A stretch of 5,399 bases of DNA from Oscillospiraceae bacterium (GTDB lineage: Bacteria; Bacillota; Clostridia; Saccharofermentanales; Saccharofermentanaceae): contig CACXGG010000277.1 of NCBI GenBank assembly GCA_902767145.1, positions 1-5,399 on the forward strand, read 5' to 3'. Both the position numbers and the translations under genes were made by a program. Below the pieces are notes generated by a model that saw nothing but the letters and a program-made list of their open reading frames with translations, had not been told where the DNA came from and did no database searches. Shown piece after piece: positions 1 through 5,399 of the stretch; within the stretch, counting starts at the first letter, position 1, and every line of letters begins with the position of its first letter.

Positions 1-120
1 GATATGGCTGGAAAAACCGATAACGAAAACAGTAAGCAGTGTTATCAGTATAAGGGAAGAGTAGATGTGCAGGGCAACGGGTATCCTGGATCGTGAAAGA
101 CGTCTTCTCTTTGATGCCAT
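1..120 (-). CDS. Membrane protein N-terminus, probable sensor histidine kinase (partial)
   Basis: An open frame begins with ATG at 120-118 and runs off the left edge after 40 codons. The visible peptide starts MASKRRRLSRSRIPVALHIY, a strongly basic head, and continues into a hydrophobic stretch at about residues 13-36 (VALHIYSSLILITLLTVFVIGF) that looks like a first membrane-spanning helix with the basic end inside. The start codon directly follows the TAA stop of the response regulator (TAAATG junction), and an AGAGGAG ribosome site lies inside the regulator's last codons (133-139), 12 bases before the ATG. That arrangement suggests translational coupling. A basic head plus a transmembrane helix, directly behind an OmpR-type regulator, is the usual look of the partner sensor kinase, which would autophosphorylate on His and pass the phosphate to the regulator. 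No sensor, HAMP, HisKA or ATPase part is visible, so the kinase identity is inferred from position only; another membrane protein is possible. Confidence 0.68.
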   Translation of the reverse strand, partial: MASKRRRLSRSRIPVALHIYSSLILITLLTVFVIGFSSHI

Positions 121-828
121 TTATTGGTCTGACTCCTCTTTGCTCACGAGCCTGAAACCGTAACCCCAGACTGTTGTGATCTTGGCATCGGATTCACTGA
201 GCTTCTTGCGGAGCCTCTTAACTGTATCATCAGCGACTCTCGTCTCGATCTCGGTCTCATATCCCCAGATCTTATCCAGGAGCTCAGCTCTCGGAACTGC
301 TCTGTCCTTATTTACGATAAGGTAGGAGAGAAGGGCAAACTCATTGGGAGTAAGGGGAAGATCCCCGTCCTTGATGGTGGCCGACTTTGTCTTCTTATTG
401 ATGGTGATATCCTCAAAGGAAAGTTCGTTTGTATTCTCGGCCTCGGTGGCGATACCTGCAAGGCTCTCCTGGCGCTTGAATACGGATCTTACCTTTGTAA
501 CGAGCTTGATGGGACTGAAAGGCTTGGTGAAATAATCGTCTGATCCCAGGTTGAGACCTTCAATATAGTCTGCATCGGAATCCCTTGCGGTGAGCATGAT
601 GATGGGAACATTTGAGATCTTACGAAGCTCGGAGAGGATAAAGAATCCGTCGTGGCCCGGCATCATAACGTCGAGGATGATAAGATCACAGGGCTCTGTT
701 ATGAACTTCTTCAGGAGCTCGTCTCCTGTGGGGAAGCCGTAGCAGATATAACCTTCTCTTTCGAGGAATGACTTGATGAGGTTTCTGATATTATCATCGT
801 CGTCCGCAATATAGATAAACTTTTCCAT
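121..828 (-). CDS. OmpR/PhoB-family two-component response regulator
   Basis: A complete 235-residue protein, the usual length for the family. Residues 1-120 form a receiver domain: an acidic cluster at 9-12 (ADDDDNIR) for Mg binding, phospho-acceptor Asp53 in LIILDVMMPGHDG, the switch Thr80 in PIIMLTAR, Tyr99, and Lys102 in the FTKPF turn. After a linker, residues about 135-230 form a winged-helix DNA-binding domain, with LTPNEFALLSYL, the recognition-helix segment RVADDTVKRLRKKL, and the wing TTVWGYGFRL. Phosphorylation by a sensor kinase should make it dimerise and bind tandem DNA repeats as a cytoplasmic transcription factor. ATG 828-826 is the only sensible start, because an in-frame TAA lies upstream at about 856-858. 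Its Shine-Dalgarno (AAAGGA, 843-848) is 14 bases away, longer than usual. The downstream gene is probably its kinase. It faces away from galE across a shared 165-bp region, so control of itself and of galE-LCP is plausible but unproven. The ligand and regulon cannot be read from sequence. Confidence 0.95.
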   Translation of the reverse strand: MEKFIYIADDDDNIRNLIKSFLEREGYICYGFPTGDELLKKFITEPCDLIILDVMMPGHDGFFILSELRKISNVPIIMLTARDSDADYIEGLNLGSDDYFTKPFSPIKLVTKVRSVFKRQESLAGIATEAENTNELSFEDITINKKTKSATIKDGDLPLTPNEFALLSYLIVNKDRAVPRAELLDKIWGYETEIETRVADDTVKRLRKKLSESDAKITTVWGYGFRLVSKEESDQ

Positions 829-856
829 ATAATACTGATATGTCCTTTCGACCCAT
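794..856 (-). other. Possible 20-codon leader ORF overlapping the regulator start
   Basis: An ATG at 856-854 is preceded by AAGGA (862-866) at a good 5-base spacing. It opens a 20-codon frame (MGRKDISVLYGKVYLYCGRR) that ends in TGA at 794-796, inside the regulator gene and in a different frame. Its ribosome site is better spaced than the regulator's own. It could be a coupling or attenuating leader peptide, or simply chance. The only support is the ribosome site and the open frame; no homologous peptide is recognised. Confidence 0.2.
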
Positions 857-993
857 TAATGTCCTTACTCATTTTATATTAAAAACAGATATATTCATCT
901 TAAAATTGGTGAAAACTTGCGTGAAATATAACTCTTTTCTTTTTTTCCTGTTTTGATAGAATATTTAATTGTATTGATGAAAGGAGACTTTTT
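829..993. promoter_or_regulatory. Divergent intergenic region between the regulator and galE
   Basis: This 165-bp AT-rich region must hold the promoters for both directions. On the minus strand the best -10 is TATAAA (873-878), without a convincing -35 at 17 bp. On the plus strand candidates are TTAAAA (879-884) with TAAAAT (901-906) at 16 bp, TTGGTG (906-911) with TATAAC (927-932) at 15 bp, and TAGAAT (957-962) without a clear -35. None is near consensus, so activation by a bound regulator would be reasonable. TGAAA occurs twice, 12 bp apart (910-914 and 922-926), which loosely resembles the direct repeats bound by OmpR-type regulators. ATGTCCTT is repeated at 840-847 and 859-866; on the minus strand these are two Shine-Dalgarno-like elements. 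The galE ribosome site AAGGAG is at 981-986. No terminator hairpin is seen. Confidence 0.45.
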
Positions 994-2022
994 ATGTCTA
1001 CAGTTCTTGTTACAGGCGGAACGGGCTTTATCGGTTCCCACACAGTTATAGCACTTGATAAGAGCGGCTTTGACGTTGTTATCGCCGACAATCTCTCCAA
1101 CAGCAAGACTGAAGTACTTAAAAGGCTCCATACTATATGCGGTAAGGATTTCAGGTTCTATAAGGCAGACTGCTGCAAAAGGGAAGAGCTTGAACCTGTT
1201 TTCCGCGAGAATAAGATCGATGCTGTGATCCACTTTGCCGGACTTAAGGCAGTAGGTGAATCCGTAAGTAAACCCCTTGAATACTATAGCAATAATATAA
1301 ACAGCCTTCTTACCCTTGTGGGTCTTATGAAGGATTATAAGGTAGATGAACTTGTTTTCTCCTCTTCTGCCACAGTCTATGGCGAGAGTGAGGATGTACC
1401 TTTTACCGAGGAGAGCCCTCTTGGTATGTGCACCAACCCCTATGGATGGACAAAGTGGATGCAGGAGCAGATGCTCCGCGACTTCTCAAAGGCATATCCG
1501 GAATTTAAGATCGCACTCCTCCGTTATTTCAATCCCGTCGGAGCACATGAGAGCGGACTTCTGGGTGAGGATCCCAGGGGCATTCCCAATAATCTCTTCC
1601 CGTATATATCCAAGGTTGCCGGCGGAACTCTGGAAAAGCTCACCATCTTTGGCGGTGACTACGATACAGAGGACGGAACATGCCTCCGTGACTATATCCA
1701 TGTAATGGATCTTGCAGAGGGCCATGTGAAGGCAATAAATTATCTTGCAACAAATGACACCGGTATAAACGTCTTTAATCTGGGGACGGGTAAGGGAACA
1801 TCTGTGCTCGAGGCTGTCAGGGCTTTCGAAAAGGCCTGCGGTCACGAGATAAATAAAGAGATAGGTCCCAGGAGGCCCGGAGACATAGCAGTCTCCTATG
1901 CTTCCACCGAAAAGGCTGAGAAGCTCCTGGGCTTTAAGGCAACGAGAACTGTGGAGGAGATGTGCTCCTCCTGCTGGAACTGGCAGACAAAGAATCCCGA
2001 CGGACTGCCTGATGATAACTGA
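994..2022 (+). CDS. galE: UDP-glucose 4-epimerase
   Basis: A complete 342-residue NAD-dependent epimerase of the extended short-chain dehydrogenase family, close to the usual 330-340 residues. It interconverts UDP-glucose and UDP-galactose in the cytoplasm (Leloir pathway and sugar-nucleotide supply). The Rossmann motif GGTGFIGSH is at 8-16 (Gly8, Gly11, Gly14). Asp32-Asn33 with the NLSNS segment contacts NAD. FAGLKAVGES is at 81-90. The catalytic set is Ser125 in SSSATVYG and the YxxxK pair Tyr150/Lys154 in NPYGWTKW. Substrate-binding segments NNLFPYI (199-205) and RDYIHVMDLAEGH (232-244) are intact. By alignment from memory, the position of E. coli Tyr299 is Ser301 here (RRPGDIAVSYAS), a small residue associated with also accepting N-acetylated UDP-sugars. 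The start has a strong AAGGAG 7 bases upstream. The next gene begins 26 bp after the stop with no terminator between, so the two are probably cotranscribed. Confidence 0.97.
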   Translation: MSTVLVTGGTGFIGSHTVIALDKSGFDVVIADNLSNSKTEVLKRLHTICGKDFRFYKADCCKREELEPVFRENKIDAVIHFAGLKAVGESVSKPLEYYSNNINSLLTLVGLMKDYKVDELVFSSSATVYGESEDVPFTEESPLGMCTNPYGWTKWMQEQMLRDFSKAYPEFKIALLRYFNPVGAHESGLLGEDPRGIPNNLFPYISKVAGGTLEKLTIFGGDYDTEDGTCLRDYIHVMDLAEGHVKAINYLATNDTGINVFNLGTGKGTSVLEAVRAFEKACGHEINKEIGPRRPGDIAVSYASTEKAEKLLGFKATRTVEEMCSSCWNWQTKNPDGLPDDN

Positions 2023-2048
2023 TATTTATTAAGGAGAACGGATAGATT

Positions 2049-3536
2049 ATGGATCCAAACAATTTTAACAACGGCTCTGATTTTGATTTTCCTTCCGGAA
2101 ACAACATGCCTGCAAGAAGACCTGCACCTAACCCCAATGGTCAGCCTTCTTATCCCTCAGCCCAGCAGCCGGTAAACGAGATCTCGGCTGATTACCTGAG
2201 CCAGCTTCAGGATATGGCCGTTTCACAGCAGCCTGCAAGACAGCCTGCAAGAAGACCTGCTGCTCCCGCAGGATATGTCTCAAATGATACCATCCCTGTA
2301 AACAGCATCAAGTCAGATCTTTCCAACCACACCAGAAGACCTGCTGCTCCTGCAAGGACTTCATCATCTTCTTCAGGAGACTATGTAAGTCCTCTTCAGA
2401 AGAAAAAGCAGAAGCAGAACAAGAAAAAGAAGATCGGTCTTCGTATCCTTGCAGGATTCCTTGGTGTCCTCATCGGATTTACATGTTTCTTCCTCTGGTA
2501 CAGACATTATCTTTACAGCCAGATGAACTTTGTCGATTCAGCTAACGCTACCTTCATCGATGAGAGCGGTAATGTTGTTGAGATCGCATCCCTTGATACA
2601 GCAACAGAGCATGAGATCATCTCTGATGATTCCGTACATAACTTCCTTCTTATCGGAATCGACAGCAGATCCAGCTCCTATAACTCCACAGGTACCGGCG
2701 GACTTTCTGACGTTAACATGATCCTTTCCATCGACGAGGATGCAGGAACACTTAAGATGATATCCATCGCCCGTGACTCCTATGCATATGTTCCCGGGTA
2801 TTCATATCCCATGAAGATAAACGCAGCCATGTCCCTGGGCGGCCCTGAGCTCCTCAAGGCAACTATTGAGAACCATCTCCGTCTTAATATCGAAGGTTAT
2901 GCTTATGTAAACTTCTATAAGATGGCAAACGTCATCGACGAGGTGGGAGGCGTTTACTGTTATGTAACTGACTCCGAGCTTGGAGCAGAGGGAGGACTTA
3001 ACCACAACCTGGCAGAGCTCAATAACCTGGCAGGACTTCCTTCCGATACAGATGCGGTTTCATCTTCCGGATATATCTGGCTCAACGGACGCCAGGCAGT
3101 TGCCTATGCCCGTATCCGTCACGTAGGTAACGGTGACTATGAGAGATCCGAACGTCAGGTAGAGGTACTGAGATCACTCCTCGACCAGTTCATGGCAATG
3201 TCCCTTACAGGTAAGGCTTCTGCCATCGATGATATCCTCGGTATGATCACCACAAACGTTCCTGCCTCGGATATCGATTACTATGCACTTAATTTCCTTC
3301 CTTCCATCAACAATGTTGAGATCCAGTATATGCAGCTTCCCATCGATGGATGCTTCTATTCCGGAATGTACGGAGATGAGTGGAGCATAAGGCCCAACTG
3401 GAATGCCATGATCCCTTATGTACAGGAGTTCTTCTACGGCGAGACAACTGATTTCGACCCCGTAAATGACATTCCTTCATCACCGGCTCTGTCCAGCTGT
3501 CCCACTGATCTCGAGATCGAAGATATGCTCAAATAA
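2049..3536 (+). CDS. LytR-CpsA-Psr (LCP) family wall-glycopolymer ligase
   Basis: A 495-residue membrane-anchored protein. Residues 1-117 are a low-complexity cytoplasmic tail rich in Pro, Ala, Arg, Gln, Asn and Ser. Next come a very basic patch (118-128, Lys-rich), one transmembrane helix (about 129-151) and an extracellular LCP domain (about 195-380). Family landmarks are LLIGIDSR (200-207), SDVNMILSID with Asp221, SIARDSYAYVPG with Arg242 and Asp243, KINAAMSLGG (256-265), and LNGRQAVAYARIRHVGNGDYERSERQ, carrying Arg355, Arg357, Asp363, Arg366, Arg369 and Gln370. LCP enzymes transfer undecaprenyl-pyrophosphate-linked polymers (teichoic acid, capsule, other wall glycans) to peptidoglycan; older annotations call them transcriptional attenuators. 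The usual SIPRD is SIARD here. The C-terminal part (about 381-495) ends in an Asp/Pro-rich tail. AAGGAG (2031-2036) lies 12 bases before the ATG, and an in-frame TAG at 2043-2045 rules out an earlier start. Position behind galE suggests a shared wall-polymer role. The polymer is unknown. Confidence 0.93.
   Translation: MDPNNFNNGSDFDFPSGNNMPARRPAPNPNGQPSYPSAQQPVNEISADYLSQLQDMAVSQQPARQPARRPAAPAGYVSNDTIPVNSIKSDLSNHTRRPAAPARTSSSSSGDYVSPLQKKKQKQNKKKKIGLRILAGFLGVLIGFTCFFLWYRHYLYSQMNFVDSANATFIDESGNVVEIASLDTATEHEIISDDSVHNFLLIGIDSRSSSYNSTGTGGLSDVNMILSIDEDAGTLKMISIARDSYAYVPGYSYPMKINAAMSLGGPELLKATIENHLRLNIEGYAYVNFYKMANVIDEVGGVYCYVTDSELGAEGGLNHNLAELNNLAGLPSDTDAVSSSGYIWLNGRQAVAYARIRHVGNGDYERSERQVEVLRSLLDQFMAMSLTGKASAIDDILGMITTNVPASDIDYYALNFLPSINNVEIQYMQLPIDGCFYSGMYGDEWSIRPNWNAMIPYVQEFFYGETTDFDPVNDIPSSPALSSCPTDLEIEDMLK
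2109..2350 (+). repeat. Short repeats encoding the RRPA(A)P tail of the LCP protein
   Basis: CCTGCAAGAAGACCTGC occurs exactly at 2109-2125 and 2244-2260. AGAAGACCTGCTGCTCC occurs exactly at 2250-2266 and 2334-2350. A partial unit (CCTGCAAGA) sits at 2232-2240. At protein level they give RRPAP (23-27), PARQPARRPAAPA (62-74) and RRPAAPA (96-102). They lie entirely in the predicted cytoplasmic disordered segment, so copy number may vary between strains. Confidence 0.75.
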
Positions 3537-3564
3537 GGTTTTTGACTTTTTTTGATTTTCGTTA

Positions 3565-3593
3565 TTGACAGAAAAACAAGTGAGAATTATATT
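3565..3593 (+). promoter_or_regulatory. Sigma-A-type promoter of groES-groEL
   Basis: TTGACA (3565-3570, a perfect -35) and TATATT (3588-3593, five of six) are separated by exactly 17 bp. The predicted start is near 3600, immediately at the left edge of the CIRCE core, so bound HrcA would cover the start site. This is the only near-consensus promoter in the window and fits a highly expressed chaperonin operon. Confidence 0.88.
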
Positions 3594-3634
3594 AGTACTG
3601 TTGGCACTCGGGTAACTAGAGTGCTAACAGTACT
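3594..3634 (+). promoter_or_regulatory. CIRCE operator (HrcA binding site), extended palindrome
   Basis: The core is TTGGCACTC (3601-3609), a 9-base spacer (3610-3618) and GAGTGCTAA (3619-3627). It matches the CIRCE consensus TTAGCACTC-N9-GAGTGCTAA with one difference, G for A at 3603. Symmetry continues outward for seven more bases each side (AGTACTG and CAGTACT), giving 16-bp arms with a single mismatch, which in RNA would be a G-U pair. HrcA dimers bind CIRCE and repress groESL until heat or misfolded protein occupies GroEL. The site lies directly behind the -10 box and 38 bp before the groES start, a standard position. An hrcA gene is therefore expected elsewhere in the genome. Confidence 0.95.
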
Positions 3635-3639
3635 TTTTT
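3594..3639 (+). terminator. Possible intrinsic terminator for galE-LCP, overlapping CIRCE
   Basis: In a transcript coming from upstream, the whole palindrome would fold into a 16-bp stem with a 9-base loop, directly followed by six T (3634-3639). That is the shape of a Rho-independent terminator. No other convincing hairpin with a T-tract is seen between the LCP stop codon at 3536 and groES. A transcript starting at about 3600 would lack the left outer arm, leaving a stem of about 10 bp separated from the T-tract by several bases, so it should read through. This dual use is inference. Confidence 0.45.
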
Positions 3640-3647
3640 ATTAGTAA

Positions 3648-3956
<309 letters not shown>

Positions 3957-3976
3957 TAATATTGGAGGCGGTATAA

Positions 3977-5399
<1,423 letters not shown>

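Noticed and set aside
895..1233. Minus-strand frames opposite the start of galE.
   Set aside because: They overlap clear galE coding sequence and the AT-rich leader, have no ribosome site and no family resemblance.
1346..1845. Plus- and minus-strand alternative frames of about 119 codons inside galE.
   Set aside because: Their translations look like shadow frames, while the galE frame carries every family motif across the same bases.
3507..3518. Perfect 12-bp palindrome GATCTCGAGATC near the end of the LCP gene.
   Set aside because: It encodes ordinary residues (within DLEIE), has no loop suited to a terminator hairpin and is not directly followed by a T-tract. Best read as chance.
3541..3560. 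T-rich runs just after the LCP stop codon, considered as a terminator.
   Set aside because: No GC-containing hairpin precedes them. The only strong hairpin with a T-tract is the CIRCE palindrome further on.

Overview
The window reads as ordinary chromosomal DNA from a Gram-positive, low-to-moderate GC member of the Bacillota, most likely class Clostridia. Four things point there: a CIRCE operator (the HrcA heat-shock target) in front of groES-groEL, a LytR-CpsA-Psr (LCP) wall-polymer ligase with a C-terminal half like those of Lachnospiraceae-type proteins, strong AGGAGG-type ribosome binding sites, and clostridial-looking GroEL, GroES and response-regulator sequences. The species cannot be named from the sequence alone.

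Layout. On the minus strand, reading leftward from 828, lie a complete OmpR/PhoB-type response regulator and then, with no intervening base, the first 40 codons of a membrane protein that is probably its sensor histidine kinase, cut by the left window edge. A 165-bp AT-rich divergent intergenic region (829-993) separates this pair from the plus-strand genes. Next come galE (UDP-glucose 4-epimerase) and, 26 bp later, an LCP-family gene, probably one transcription unit. A 135-bp gap (3537-3671) carries a near-consensus sigma-A promoter and an extended CIRCE palindrome. It is followed by groES and groEL; groEL runs off the right edge after 474 codons.

How the genes fit together. GalE supplies UDP-galactose and, judging by a small residue at the substrate-gate position, possibly UDP-GalNAc. 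LCP proteins attach undecaprenyl-linked glycopolymers to peptidoglycan, so galE and the LCP gene could serve the same wall or capsular polymer. The divergent two-component system is placed to sense the envelope and control that unit, but the sequence does not prove it. groESL is a separate heat-shock unit that should be repressed by HrcA, encoded elsewhere.

No mobile element, CRISPR array, tRNA, rRNA or clearly novel system is visible. The points most worth a second look are the unusually long CIRCE palindrome with a T-tract, which may also terminate galE-LCP transcription; the Ser at the GalE gate position; the repeat-bearing disordered tail of the LCP protein; and a repeated Shine-Dalgarno element with a short overlapping reading frame before the response regulator.
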